From NCBI GenBank assembly GCA_027459625.1, contig DAIDHP010000040.1, forward strand, positions 1 through 38,056: 38,056 nucleotides of DNA. The letters run 5' to 3'. Below, piece by piece: positions 1 to 8,584 of this stretch. Below the pieces are notes generated by a model, which saw only the letters and a program-made list of their open reading frames with translations, made no database searches and was not told the origin of the DNA. The stretch is from Chthonomonadales bacterium. Its GTDB lineage: Bacteria; Armatimonadota; Chthonomonadetes; Chthonomonadales; CAJBBX01. The number at the start of each line of letters is the position of its first letter. Position 1 is the stretch's first letter. The position numbers and the translations under genes are program-made.

Positions 1-115
1 TGATCGGTTTCCGAAATTGTTCGTGAAGCGGTAGGTGCGCCGTTTCCCGTTTTGGATGCGTGGCTATGCGGATGTGGTGTGTGATTCGATGGCTGTTTCG
101 TAAGCCGGGGTTTGC

Positions 116-137
116 GGGCGACCACAAGGGATCGCCC
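116..137. repeat. REP-like intergenic palindrome
   Basis: GGGCGA at 116-121 is complementary to TCGCCC at 132-137, around a 10-base loop. Short palindromes of this GGGCGACC..GGTCGCCC type are scattered between genes in many bacterial genomes. It sits directly before the tandem repeat array. Only one copy is seen in this window. Confidence 0.55.
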
Positions 138-140
138 CTA

Positions 141-370
141 CGAACTCGGCGGGACATCTTGCGGTGTGATATAGGTTTAACGAAATACGCGAACAATGCG
201 GGAATGCGGCTGGACATTGTGCGGTGTGATATAGGTTTAACGAAATACGCGAACAATGTGGGAACTCGGCGGGACATATTGCGGTGTGATATAGGTTTAG
301 CGAAATACGCGAACAATACGGGAATGCCGCATAACTTTGTTCGGTTTGATGACACAATAACGAATACGAA
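141..370. repeat. 60-bp tandem repeat, three full copies and a decayed fourth
   Basis: Units start at 141, 201 and 261, with a degenerate fourth from 321. The core GCGGTGTGATATAGGTTTA recurs at exactly 60-bp spacing (161, 221, 281). Units 1 and 3 share ACTCGGCGGGACAT before the core, while units 2 and 4 share AATGC(G/C)GC, so the array probably grew by duplication of a 120-bp A-B pair. Because 60 is divisible by 3, both strands carry open frames through the array, but these look like by-products and no gene is called. The array lies just past the 3' end of the nuclease gene. Nothing else is seen in 1-371. Confidence 0.85.
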
Positions 371-371
371 A

Positions 372-1025
372 TCAGCGAAGGGCGCCGGGCGCACTTTGAC
401 GGAAATCCCAGGGCGGAACGGGGGAGGGATCCGCCCACAGCCCCGCTCGCTTTTTCCGTGCGAACTCTTCGCTTCCAGTGTATTTGTCGTCATGATACAC
501 ATACGCCCACGCGAACCCAGATAGAACTAACAATCTATTGATATTCCTACCGTCGCAATACACGTCACCCACAATTCGCCCGTAATTGTCCATGTCCATC
601 GTGCGAATGAGGACGTTCTTTCGGTATACAAGTTTGTCAGTGAAAGCCCGCGCTTCATAGCCGCGATTCTGCGCCAGTTCAGGACTGTCAATTCCATACA
701 ATCTGATTTTCGCAATGTTTCCGTTGTGATTCACGGTAATGGTGTCGCCGTCGTTAACATTCACCACATACCCCGAGAATATCTCATGTGCCGCGCCGAA
801 GTTGCCGATTGTTATCGCTGGAACATAGTTTATTACTGAGAAATTCGTGTCAAGAATGAGCGCAAAAGGTTCTATTACATCGATCAAATTATCGATCTTC
901 AATTCAACCCCTCCCATCTTGTTCGCGAAGCCTGTGAATCCCGAATCCAATTCATTCCGTGTACGCGCAAGAGTCGGTTGTGCGGGTATAATGCAGGAAG
1001 TTTTCAGGGAATCACACGTTTCCAT
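372..1025 (-). CDS. Staphylococcal nuclease-like (SNase/TNase) protein
   Basis: The C-terminal half (residues about 85-200) is a complete SNase fold, the calcium-dependent phosphodiesterase family that cuts DNA and RNA. The residues aligning with the S. aureus active site are all present: D94 in DGDT, R108 and D113/E116 in RLYGIDSPE, and R150 in DNYGR. The conserved end KKRAGLW is also there. The first ~80 residues are unlike the family, with no clear signal peptide or membrane segment, so location is unknown; a start at M37 (position 917) would remove part of this. The chosen ATG at 1025 has a weak GGGA upstream. The 5' end overlaps the probable promoter of the divergent GH2 gene; a TATAAT lies at 987-992 on the + strand. 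Family call is firm; start and substrate are not. Confidence 0.85.
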   Translation of the reverse strand: METCDSLKTSCIIPAQPTLARTRNELDSGFTGFANKMGGVELKIDNLIDVIEPFALILDTNFSVINYVPAITIGNFGAAHEIFSGYVVNVNDGDTITVNHNGNIAKIRLYGIDSPELAQNRGYEARAFTDKLVYRKNVLIRTMDMDNYGRIVGDVYCDGRNINRLLVLSGFAWAYVYHDDKYTGSEEFARKKRAGLWADPSPVPPWDFRQSAPGALR

Positions 1026-1061
1026 AAAGATTTTCCCGCATTGAAGAAGGAGATTCTTTTC

Positions 1062-3893
1062 ATGCGCCTTGGCATACGCTTACTTGCAATCACCCTGTTT
1101 CTCTCCGGCGTTACACTTACGTCATCCGCCACGGCGGCGTCCCCGCGACAGAGATTGAGAATGGACGCAGACTGGCGTTTCAGTCTCGACGCCCAATACA
1201 ACTCCATGTTGCACGGCGCGTCAATCGATAACTGGGTGTGGATTGCCGATGAAGCGGCTCCCGGCGATGCGAACAAAATGGCGTCTCCCGATCTGGATAC
1301 GTCCGCCGGCGATTGGGCGAAGGTGAATACCGGCACGGACGTGTTTCACGGGAGAATTGGGTTCGCATGGTATCGCACCGTGCTGCCCGCGCTCAAAATT
1401 CCCAACTCCAAGGAGTGCGCGATGCTACGCTTCACAAGCGTGGATGACAACGCCACCGTTTATCTGAACGGGAAAAAGCTGCTGCATCACGAGGGGTGGA
1501 GCGATCCGTTTAACGTCTATCTTTCCAAGACGTGGAAACCGAACGGTCCAAACGTTTTGGCGGTGCTGGTGGAGAACACGGACGGCGCGGGCGGAATTAT
1601 GGGAACGGTGACCCTCGCTGTGGTGAAAACCCCCAAGCAAGTGAACACCCCCGCCCAGGCGCGAATGGATTTCAACGATCGAGGCTGGCGAATGGTGCAT
1701 CTTCCCAACGATTACGTTGTGGAAACCCCCTTCTCGCGCACGGCGGATACGAGTCATGGCTTCCATATCGTGCAGCCGGCGTGGTATCGGAAGACCTTCA
1801 CGCTACCCTCCTCCTTCCGGGGGAAAACCCTCACCGTGGATTTCGACGGAATCTACCGCGACGCCAAAATTTGGCTCAACGGGAAATTCCTCGGGGAGCA
1901 CCAAAGCGGTTACATCGGGGTGCGATACGATATCACCCGTATCGCTCATATCGGGGGGAGGAACGTTCTCGTCGTGCATGTGGATCCAAGACAGTTCGAG
2001 GGATGGTGGTACGAGGGAGGAGGAATCTACAGGCATGTGTGGCTGGATGTCGAGAACCCGTTGCATGTGGCGCATTGGGGAACCTTTGTGATCTCCAAGG
2101 TGAACGGGGATGTGGCGCATCCCGCCTCCGCGAACCTGACGATCAAGACGACTCTGGTCAACAAATCCTCGCAAACGCAGTCCTGCGTCCTCACTTCGTT
2201 GATTAAGGATCCCAAGGGGGGAACGGTCGCGAAGGCGGTCAGCGAGATGGTGATCAAGCCAGGACGTAGCGTGGAGACGGTTCAGCGCGTCATGACGGAT
2301 CGCCCGATGCTCTGGTCGCTCCAAAAGCGAAACCTGTACCATCTGATCTCCCGTGTGAGCAGTCGGGGTGCGTTGAGAGACGAGTATCGCACCACCTTCG
2401 GGATTCGCACCATCCGATTCGACCCGAACCTTGGCTTTTTCCTTAACGGTAAATCCGTTAAGATCAAGGGCACCTGCAACCATCAGGATTTTGCGGGAGT
2501 CGGGATCGCCATGACGGATCACATTCTCGATTGGCGTATAGCCAAGCTGAAGTCGATGGGATCGAACGGGTATCGTTGCTCGCACAATCCTGTCGCCACC
2601 GAGTTACTGAACGCGTGCGACAAGCAGGGCATGCTGGTAATGGACGAGAACCGCCATCTAGGCGACACATATAGTCCCAAGTCCTCACCGAACACACCTT
2701 ACTCCAACCTTCAAGACTTGAAGGACATGATCTTGCGGGATCGCAATCACCCCTCCATCATCATGTGGTCGATCTGCAACGAGGAGGGGATTCAAGGCAC
2801 GGCGGCCGGCGCTCGCATTGCGGAAGCGATGAAGAAGGTGATCTACAAACTGGATGGCACTCGCCCTGTGACGGCGGCGATGAACGGCGGCCACGGACAA
2901 GGGATGACTAGCGTGTTGGACCTTCAGGGGTATAATTATGATCCCTCCGGATACGCCTGGTTCCACAGGAATTACCCGAACATCCCCCTCTTCGGGAGTG
3001 AAACGGGAAGCACCGTGAGCGACCGGGGCGTGTACGCCAACGATCCCGCGAAAGGGTATGTGAGCGCGTATGACCTGAACTTCCCCGGTTGGGCTCAGAC
3101 GGCGGAAAACGCATGGAGGCCCGTAGCCGAGGCGCCCTACGTGGCGGGAAGCTTCTGCTGGACGGGGTTCGATTACCGCGGAGAGCCGACGCCCTACGGA
3201 TGGCCCTGCATCAATTCCCACTTCGGCATCATGGACATGTGCGGCTTCCCCAAGGACAACTTCTACTACTATCTGGCGTGGTGGGGTGACAAGCCGCTGG
3301 TGCACATCCTGCCCCATTGGAACTGGCGGGGCAAGGAGGGACAGGATATCGACGTGTGGTGTTACAGCAACTGCGACCACGTGGAACTGTTCCTGAACGG
3401 CAAGTCCCTTGGCTCTCAAGCGATGCCCAAGTACGGTCATGTTCATTGGGAGGTTCCTTACGAGCCCGGCAAGCTGGTCGCCAAGGGGTACGACAATGGA
3501 AAGGTGGCGGCGACGGACGTTGTGGAGACCACGGGACACGCGGCGGCGATCAAACTAAGCTCGGATAGAACAAAATTCGAAGCGGATGGGGAGAATGACG
3601 CCTTGGTGACGGTTTCCATAACGGATTCGAAAGGACGCGTTGTTCCAACGGCGAACAATATGGTAACATTTCAGGTGTCCGGACCGGCGAGAATTGAAGG
3701 GGTTGGAAACGGGGACCCAAGTTGTCACGAGCCGGACAAGGCGTCCCGACGCAGCGCGTTCAATGGACTGTGCATGGTCATCGTGCAGTCCAAAAGCAAG
3801 CCCGGGGTGATCCGTTTGACCGCGCACTCGCCAGGACTACGGCCAGCCACCATCCTTCTGCGCACCGTCCCTTCCCCGGTGAAGGATTTATGA
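1062..3893 (+). CDS. Secreted glycoside hydrolase family 2 (beta-galactosidase-like)
   Basis: A 943-residue exo-glycosidase of the GH2 clan. The start at 1062 follows AAGAAGGAGA (1043-1052) and gives a signal peptide (MRLGIRLLAITLFLSG... ending ATAA), so the enzyme is exported. The order appears to be: a jelly-roll domain (about 30-195, YLNGKK), a second canonical GH2 sugar-binding domain (about 205-350, WLNGKFLGEH), an Ig-like domain (355-460), a TIM barrel (465-760), a DUF4982-like domain (LFLNGKSLG) and a C-terminal GH2 beta domain. The acid/base is E574 in CNEEG and the nucleophile E647 in GSETGS. The doubled N-terminal jelly roll is unusual. The symporter downstream suggests that the released sugar is imported. 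Exact specificity (galactoside, glucuronide, other) cannot be read from sequence. Confidence 0.9.
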   Translation: MRLGIRLLAITLFLSGVTLTSSATAASPRQRLRMDADWRFSLDAQYNSMLHGASIDNWVWIADEAAPGDANKMASPDLDTSAGDWAKVNTGTDVFHGRIGFAWYRTVLPALKIPNSKECAMLRFTSVDDNATVYLNGKKLLHHEGWSDPFNVYLSKTWKPNGPNVLAVLVENTDGAGGIMGTVTLAVVKTPKQVNTPAQARMDFNDRGWRMVHLPNDYVVETPFSRTADTSHGFHIVQPAWYRKTFTLPSSFRGKTLTVDFDGIYRDAKIWLNGKFLGEHQSGYIGVRYDITRIAHIGGRNVLVVHVDPRQFEGWWYEGGGIYRHVWLDVENPLHVAHWGTFVISKVNGDVAHPASANLTIKTTLVNKSSQTQSCVLTSLIKDPKGGTVAKAVSEMVIKPGRSVETVQRVMTDRPMLWSLQKRNLYHLISRVSSRGALRDEYRTTFGIRTIRFDPNLGFFLNGKSVKIKGTCNHQDFAGVGIAMTDHILDWRIAKLKSMGSNGYRCSHNPVATELLNACDKQGMLVMDENRHLGDTYSPKSSPNTPYSNLQDLKDMILRDRNHPSIIMWSICNEEGIQGTAAGARIAEAMKKVIYKLDGTRPVTAAMNGGHGQGMTSVLDLQGYNYDPSGYAWFHRNYPNIPLFGSETGSTVSDRGVYANDPAKGYVSAYDLNFPGWAQTAENAWRPVAEAPYVAGSFCWTGFDYRGEPTPYGWPCINSHFGIMDMCGFPKDNFYYYLAWWGDKPLVHILPHWNWRGKEGQDIDVWCYSNCDHVELFLNGKSLGSQAMPKYGHVHWEVPYEPGKLVAKGYDNGKVAATDVVETTGHAAAIKLSSDRTKFEADGENDALVTVSITDSKGRVVPTANNMVTFQVSGPARIEGVGNGDPSCHEPDKASRRSAFNGLCMVIVQSKSKPGVIRLTAHSPGLRPATILLRTVPSPVKDL

Positions 3894-3919
3894 TGGGAGG
3901 TGGCGCTTCCTTTTCTGCA

Positions 3920-3956
3920 TCTCTCTCCTCATCGGTTACAAGGATGAGGAGAGAGA
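3920..3956 (+). other. Perfect 13-bp hairpin between GH2 and symporter genes
   Basis: TCTCTCTCCTCAT (3920-3932) is fully complementary to ATGAGGAGAGAGA (3944-3956), with an 11-base loop. No T-run follows, so it is not a standard intrinsic terminator. It may stabilise the 3' end of the GH2 message or set unequal expression of the two genes. The rest of the gap (3957-4132) shows no other clear signal. Confidence 0.6.
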
Positions 3957-4132
3957 GAAGACAAATCCGTTTCAACCTATCACTAAGGATGAATTGATGT
4001 TCGGAGGCGATTGCGAAATTCGGAATGCGAAGCTTTTATCACATATCATGCGCTTGGTAAAAGACTGAATAGCGAATTTTGAAATTGCCGGGTTCCAATA
4101 AAAGGAGCTTGAATACAACAGGAGGAGCATGT

Positions 4133-5857
4133 ATGCCGCACACTTCACTAGTGCATCTTTCGCATGTGGACTATGTTATCTTAATTGTTTATTTCGCGTT
4201 TGTGCTGGGAATTGGGTGGGCGTTGAAGCGCTTCATGAAAACCAGCACGGATTTCTTCCTCTCGGGAAGAGCGATTCCGGCGTGGATTACCGGTCTTGCG
4301 TTCATCTCCGCCAACCTAGGCGCGCAGGAGGTGATCGGCATGGGGGCTTCCGGGGCCAAGTACGGGATCATGACAAGCCATTTCTACTGGGTGGGCGCGA
4401 TCCCCGCCATGGTGTTCATCGGCATCTTCATGATGCCCTTCTACTATGGCTCGAAGGCGCGTTCCGTTCCGGAATACCTCAAGTTGCGTTTTGACGAGAA
4501 GACGCGCGGTTTCAACGCCATCTCCTTCGCCGTCATGACCGTTTTTTCCTCCGGGATTTCCATGTACGCCTTGGCGAAGATGCTGCAACTCCTGCTCCAA
4601 TGGAACTACAATTTCAGCATCTTCATCTCCGCCATCATCGTACTGATCTACATATTCCTTGGAGGTTTGACTTCCGCCATCTACAACGAAGTCATCCAGT
4701 TCTTCCTGATCGTTCTCGGCTTCGTGCCTTTGGTCTTCATCGGATTGCACAAGATCGGGGGCTGGGATGGGCTGCAAGCTCAGTTGCGCGTGGTGGCGAT
4801 GAACAATCACCTTGCGGCGGGAGCCTTCAGCCACTCCTGGAAGTATATGGGGTCGGCTTCGCAGAACCCAATGGGGGTGGACTGGTTCGGGATGGTGATG
4901 GGGTTGGGCTTCGTATTATCATTCGGATATTGGTGCACCGACTTCCTTGTGGTGCAGAGAGCCATGGCGGCTAACTCGATGTCCGCCGCTCGCCGCACGC
5001 CTCTTATCGCGGCGTTTCCGAAGATGGTCTTTCCCTTCCTGGTGATTCTGCCTGGCATGATCGCCATCGCCTTGACCTCGAAAATAGGCAGCGGCTTCTC
5101 TCTTCCCCCTCAGGGCAATAGCTATGATTACAACATGGTTGTGCCGATGATGCTGGTGAAGTTCTTCCCCTCCGGCATGCTCGGGCTGGGGCTTACGGCG
5201 CTTATGGCGTCCTTCATGTCCGGAATGGCGGGCAATGTGACCGCGTTCAACACAGTGTGGACCTACGATATCTACCAGAGTTACATATTTCCAGGGCAGT
5301 CTGATAAACACTATCTGTGGATGGGACGCGCCGCGACGGTGGGGGGGATCGCATTGAGCATCGGCGCAGCCTATCTCGCCCACTCCTTCAACAACATCAT
5401 GGACATGCTCCAGTTGGTTTTCGCCTTTGTGAACGCGCCGCTCTTCGCCACCTTCCTTCTGGGCATGTTCTGGAAGCGGACCACCGGTCATGGGGCGTTC
5501 ATCGGATTGATCTCCGGCACGTTGGCGGCGGCGGTTCATCACGGTTTGACTCGACCCATCGGCGAGAACGCTCTGATCAAAGGCGGGTGGCTTGGAGTGG
5601 TCGTTCATCGTTATCCGAGCGATATGGCGCAGAACTTCTACACCGCCATCTTCGCTTGGACCGTCTGCTTCGTGGTGACGATCGTAATCTCGTTGCTCAC
5701 AACGCAGCGCAAGACGGACGAGGAGCTAACCGGCTTGGTCTACTCGCTCACGCCGAAGGTCAAGGACGAGCCGGGCGTGCCGTGGTACGAACGTCCTGTG
5801 GTGCTGGGAGTGATAGTGCTCGTCGCGGTGGTCATCTTGAACATCATCTTCTGGTAG
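4133..5857 (+). CDS. Sodium/solute symporter (SSS family), probable sugar importer
   Basis: A 574-residue inner-membrane carrier with about 13-14 hydrophobic helices. The N-terminal signature TDFFLSGRAIPAW followed by ANLGAQEVIGM is typical of the SSS (SLC5-like) family, which couples sodium entry to uptake of sugars, sialic acid, amino acids or similar. The start at 4133 follows GGAGGAG (4121-4127) at good spacing; an in-frame upstream start at 4079 has no ribosome site, and an ATG at 4129 is out of frame. It sits after the GH2 gene and 13 bases before a small membrane protein gene. From this context the substrate is probably the sugar freed by the glycosidase; that is inference. No premature stops or missing segments are seen. 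Confidence 0.9.
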   Translation: MPHTSLVHLSHVDYVILIVYFAFVLGIGWALKRFMKTSTDFFLSGRAIPAWITGLAFISANLGAQEVIGMGASGAKYGIMTSHFYWVGAIPAMVFIGIFMMPFYYGSKARSVPEYLKLRFDEKTRGFNAISFAVMTVFSSGISMYALAKMLQLLLQWNYNFSIFISAIIVLIYIFLGGLTSAIYNEVIQFFLIVLGFVPLVFIGLHKIGGWDGLQAQLRVVAMNNHLAAGAFSHSWKYMGSASQNPMGVDWFGMVMGLGFVLSFGYWCTDFLVVQRAMAANSMSAARRTPLIAAFPKMVFPFLVILPGMIAIALTSKIGSGFSLPPQGNSYDYNMVVPMMLVKFFPSGMLGLGLTALMASFMSGMAGNVTAFNTVWTYDIYQSYIFPGQSDKHYLWMGRAATVGGIALSIGAAYLAHSFNNIMDMLQLVFAFVNAPLFATFLLGMFWKRTTGHGAFIGLISGTLAAAVHHGLTRPIGENALIKGGWLGVVVHRYPSDMAQNFYTAIFAWTVCFVVTIVISLLTTQRKTDEELTGLVYSLTPKVKDEPGVPWYERPVVLGVIVLVAVVILNIIFW

Positions 5858-5870
5858 AAAGGAAATCTCC

Positions 5871-6080
5871 ATGCAACTGGATATTCGATTGCCGATGGGA
5901 TTGCTCTTCACCTTGGAGGGACTGATCATACTTCTCTACGGATTGATCTCCAAGCCCTCGATCTATGTGAAATCGGACAATTTCAACATTAATCTCTGGT
6001 GGGGGCTGACGATAACCGTCTTCGGATTATTTCTACTGCTAATGGCGTGGAATAAGATGAGATATGAGAAAATGAAGTAG
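5871..6080 (+). CDS. Small two-helix membrane protein next to symporter
   Basis: A 69-residue protein with two predicted transmembrane helices (about residues 8-26 and 42-59), joined by a polar loop (SKPSIYVKSDNFNIN) and ending in a basic tail. AGAAAGGAAA just upstream of ATG 5871 is a good ribosome site, and the start is 13 bases after the symporter stop, so the two are almost surely co-transcribed. Small two-helix proteins next to SSS carriers occur in several bacterial phyla and may be accessory subunits. I do not recognise a named family. A role in symporter stability or sodium coupling is conjecture. Confidence 0.75.
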   Translation: MQLDIRLPMGLLFTLEGLIILLYGLISKPSIYVKSDNFNINLWWGLTITVFGLFLLLMAWNKMRYEKMK

Positions 6081-6122
6081 ATAGTCGGAGAACAAAACCT
6101 GAATTAGCATTGAAACGGACTT

Positions 6123-6166
6123 CCCTTCATTCACCGAACAAGTGAGCGAGGGGGGTTCGTTTTTTT
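6123..6166 (+). terminator. Rho-independent terminator after the sugar operon
   Basis: The arm CCCTTCATTCAC (6123-6134) pairs with GTGAGCGAGGGG (6142-6153) with two wobbles and one mismatch around a 7-base loop. A run of seven Ts begins at 6160. It lies 43 bases after the small membrane protein gene and closes the GH2-symporter unit. Confidence 0.7.
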
Positions 6167-6340
6167 GCGTATGCTTTCCGGATTACCGCGATTTATTTGA
6201 TAGTAAGAATGTATCGAAATCCGCCGGAGAGGGGTGGAGGGTGAGTGATGGCATCGTGTGAAGGTCCACGGACTGAAAGTGCGCGTTTCCATAAAGGGGA
6301 AAAGAAGATATTTCATGATGAAAGTCATCCTGTAAAATCA

Positions 6341-6369
6341 TTGACAATTGATAGGCGTTGTTATACAAT
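6341..6369 (+). promoter_or_regulatory. Sigma-70 type promoter for small membrane protein gene
   Basis: TTGACA (6341-6346), a 17-base spacer and TACAAT (6364-6369) form a near-consensus promoter, with an expected start near 6376. The 5' leader to the gene at 6514 would be about 138 bases. The gap 6081-6513 otherwise holds only the terminator at 6123-6166. From about here the base composition becomes AT-rich. Confidence 0.75.
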
Positions 6370-6513
6370 TATCTTGTGATAAGTGGCATAGGTGTGGAGT
6401 TTTCCTTGGCATGGATTATGCGACCTGAGAGATTGGATGCATATCATTCAACGCTCATGGCGCAGACCTGTAATAAGTACTTATAAATCGAATATTCTAG
6501 AAAGGAGAATATT

Positions 6514-6696
6514 ATGTTTAAGATGGCATGGCTGCTGGTTTTGTTTGTGGTGCCTATAGTTTTATTAGTTGTAGTAGGTCTGGCAGTGATATTCGGAATA
6601 CTCGGAGCAGTTACAGCAATACCCGGCAATATGGCAAGAGGTGCAATTAAAGGTATTCCAGATCCTATGAAAAGGTACCCACGATCTAAAAGCTGA
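6514..6696 (+). CDS. Small hydrophobic single-pass protein
   Basis: A 60-residue protein with one long hydrophobic stretch (about residues 4-32, rich in V, L and I) and a basic C-terminus (MKRYPRSKS). The start is supported by AGAAAGGAGA just upstream. It has its own near-consensus promoter (6341-6369) and terminator (6771-6814), so it is probably transcribed alone. No family is recognised; it could be a membrane peptide or a small stress protein. It is immediately upstream of the kinase-rich locus, and its AT-rich composition matches the first two genes there, but no functional link is shown. Confidence 0.65.
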   Translation: MFKMAWLLVLFVVPIVLLVVVGLAVIFGILGAVTAIPGNMARGAIKGIPDPMKRYPRSKS

Positions 6697-6770
6697 ATTT
6701 AGCTCTTCAGCGAATTGAAGATTCATCTCATTCTATGAAGATTTGGATAAATTAGCATACATTCTTTTTA

Positions 6771-6814
6771 AGAGAGAAAATATGCTGTATGGTTTAATAT
6801 TTTCTCTCTGTTTT
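6771..6814 (+). terminator. Intrinsic terminator, possibly bidirectional
   Basis: AGAGAGAAAATA (6771-6782) is perfectly complementary to TATTTTCTCTCT (6798-6809), with a 15-base loop and GTTTT after it. It lies 75 bases past the small gene ending at 6696 and isolates it from the kinase gene. Confidence 0.75.
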
Positions 6815-6884
6815 ATTATATATATTTTACTTATATAGAGTGTAGATTATTTAATTTTTTTATCTTATAAAAATGGATATTCAA

Positions 6885-8309
6885 ATGGATTTTGGTTTGT
6901 GGAGTCTTTTTGAAAATCAATGGATAGAGGAAAGATACAGATTAGTAAAATGTATTGGCGCTGGGGGGAATGGTGGTGTCTTTCAAGCGGACCATGTTGT
7001 TGAGGATCGAATTCTTCGCCAAGTGGCGATTAAACTTATTCCATTTGATGAATCTCAATTAGATAATTGCATGTCTGAACTCCGTATAGCGACATCAATA
7101 GAACACGAAAACCTTATAGAGCTTTTCGATGCGGGAAGATGCTCTCTCCGGAATGTTAATTTGTTATATATGGTAATGGAACTAGCATCTGATAATTTGG
7201 AAACACATAAATTTAAGAGATACGATGAAAATGAAATGGTGGATATATGCCTTTCGATTTCAAATGCCATCGCATATTTCCATAATTCTTCGATTGTTTA
7301 TGTTCACAGGGATATTAAACCATCTAACATTGTGCTAGTGGGGAGAAAATGGAAACTTACGGATTTTGGATTGACAAGAAGGATAGATAATAATACAGAA
7401 ACAACCACCAATTTTCAAGGAACATATTCATATGCCGCACCGGAAGTGTACCAAGGAATAATTACACCTGCATCAGATATTTGGGCATTGGGCGTTGTTA
7501 TGACAGAGATGATTACAGGACAACATCCGTTTCCCTCCAATACTCCAATTGAACTTATTAATAAAATAAATAATATCGAACCTTTTTTTGAAAAATCACT
7601 TCCTTCTCCTTTTGATAATATTATTCCCTTGTGTTTTTGTAAAGATAGACATGAACGAATCACGATAGATCACATAATCCAATTCCTGCAAAAACCCGAA
7701 TGTATATCCGAATACTATTTTTACAAAGCAAGACAATTCGAAACGGGGAATGATGCCAGCAGGAATTATTCAAAAGCATTCGAATTATACAACAAGGCTG
7801 CGGAATTGGGAGATGATAAAGCGTGTTTTAGACTCGGTGTGATATATCAATATGGTCATGGGGTAACAAAGAGTTATGAGAATGCCGTTGAGTGGTATCG
7901 AAAAGCAGCGCAGAAAGGCAATTCCGACGCACAGTGCAATCTGGCCTGGCTTTATGAAAATGGTTTGGGAGTAGCAAAGGATTATTCAATCGCCATGAAA
8001 TGGTATCTAAAGGCTTCGGAAAGCGAAGATCCGGATGCGCAATTCAATATTGGACTGCTATATGAAAAAGGAAATGGGGTGAACCAAAGCTACAAGGACG
8101 CAAAAGAGTGGTATCAAAAGGCAGCCGATAACGGCTTATGTGATGCGCAGTGCAATTTGGCGTGTTTATATGAAAACGGTTTGGGAGTTCAAAGGGATTA
8201 CTCTGAAGCAAAGGAGTGGTATCAAAAGGCTGCGAATCAGGGGGATCCTGACGCAAAAGAGAAACTTAAAGAACTTACTGAAAAGATTAATATGATGCCG
8301 AACGTGTAA
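6885..8309 (+). CDS. Ser/Thr protein kinase with C-terminal Sel1 repeats
   Basis: A 474-residue cytoplasmic Hanks-type kinase. The glycine loop GAGGNGGV, the ATP lysine K50 (VAIK), the catalytic HRD 141-143 with DIKPSN, DFG 160-162 and APE are all present, so it should be active. After residue ~275 come about five Sel1-like (TPR-related) repeats of ~36 residues (AVEWYRKAAQKGN-type), a protein-binding solenoid. There is no membrane segment. An ATG at 6873 is also possible, but the ATG at 6885 has a GGA at correct spacing and puts all catalytic residues at the same numbers as in the kinase at 9523. The gene is AT-rich, unlike the genes from 9523 on, which suggests separate acquisition. A stand-alone Sel1 protein at the far end of the locus (19106) carries the same repeat type and may be a partner. 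The 275-base AT-rich gap after it shows no confident signal. Confidence 0.9.
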   Translation: MDFGLWSLFENQWIEERYRLVKCIGAGGNGGVFQADHVVEDRILRQVAIKLIPFDESQLDNCMSELRIATSIEHENLIELFDAGRCSLRNVNLLYMVMELASDNLETHKFKRYDENEMVDICLSISNAIAYFHNSSIVYVHRDIKPSNIVLVGRKWKLTDFGLTRRIDNNTETTTNFQGTYSYAAPEVYQGIITPASDIWALGVVMTEMITGQHPFPSNTPIELINKINNIEPFFEKSLPSPFDNIIPLCFCKDRHERITIDHIIQFLQKPECISEYYFYKARQFETGNDASRNYSKAFELYNKAAELGDDKACFRLGVIYQYGHGVTKSYENAVEWYRKAAQKGNSDAQCNLAWLYENGLGVAKDYSIAMKWYLKASESEDPDAQFNIGLLYEKGNGVNQSYKDAKEWYQKAADNGLCDAQCNLACLYENGLGVQRDYSEAKEWYQKAANQGDPDAKEKLKELTEKINMMPNV

Positions 8310-8584
8310 TATGGATTTAGTATAATACATTTAAATAATTATTTTATATTGTGAATAAACCATCATATCATTAATCAATTTTACAATCATATAATTATAT
8401 ATTTCATTAGATATATCATAAAATGTATTGGGTTTAATACTCTTTGCACTCATTATAAATATCATTATCTATTATACATATTATGATTTCTTGTTAAACA
8501 ATATTAATAGTTATTGTTCAGATATTATTATTTTCAGATAAGTTTCTATTCTCACGCTTATAATCGACGTTAAGGAATTCATCC

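Noticed and set aside
141-370. CRISPR array
   Set aside because: The whole 60-bp unit is repeated with only scattered changes; there are no unique spacers and no cas genes.
60-524. Protein-coding gene through the tandem repeat (either strand)
   Set aside because: The frame stays open only because the period is divisible by three; no ribosome site, and it overlaps the nuclease gene's 3' end.
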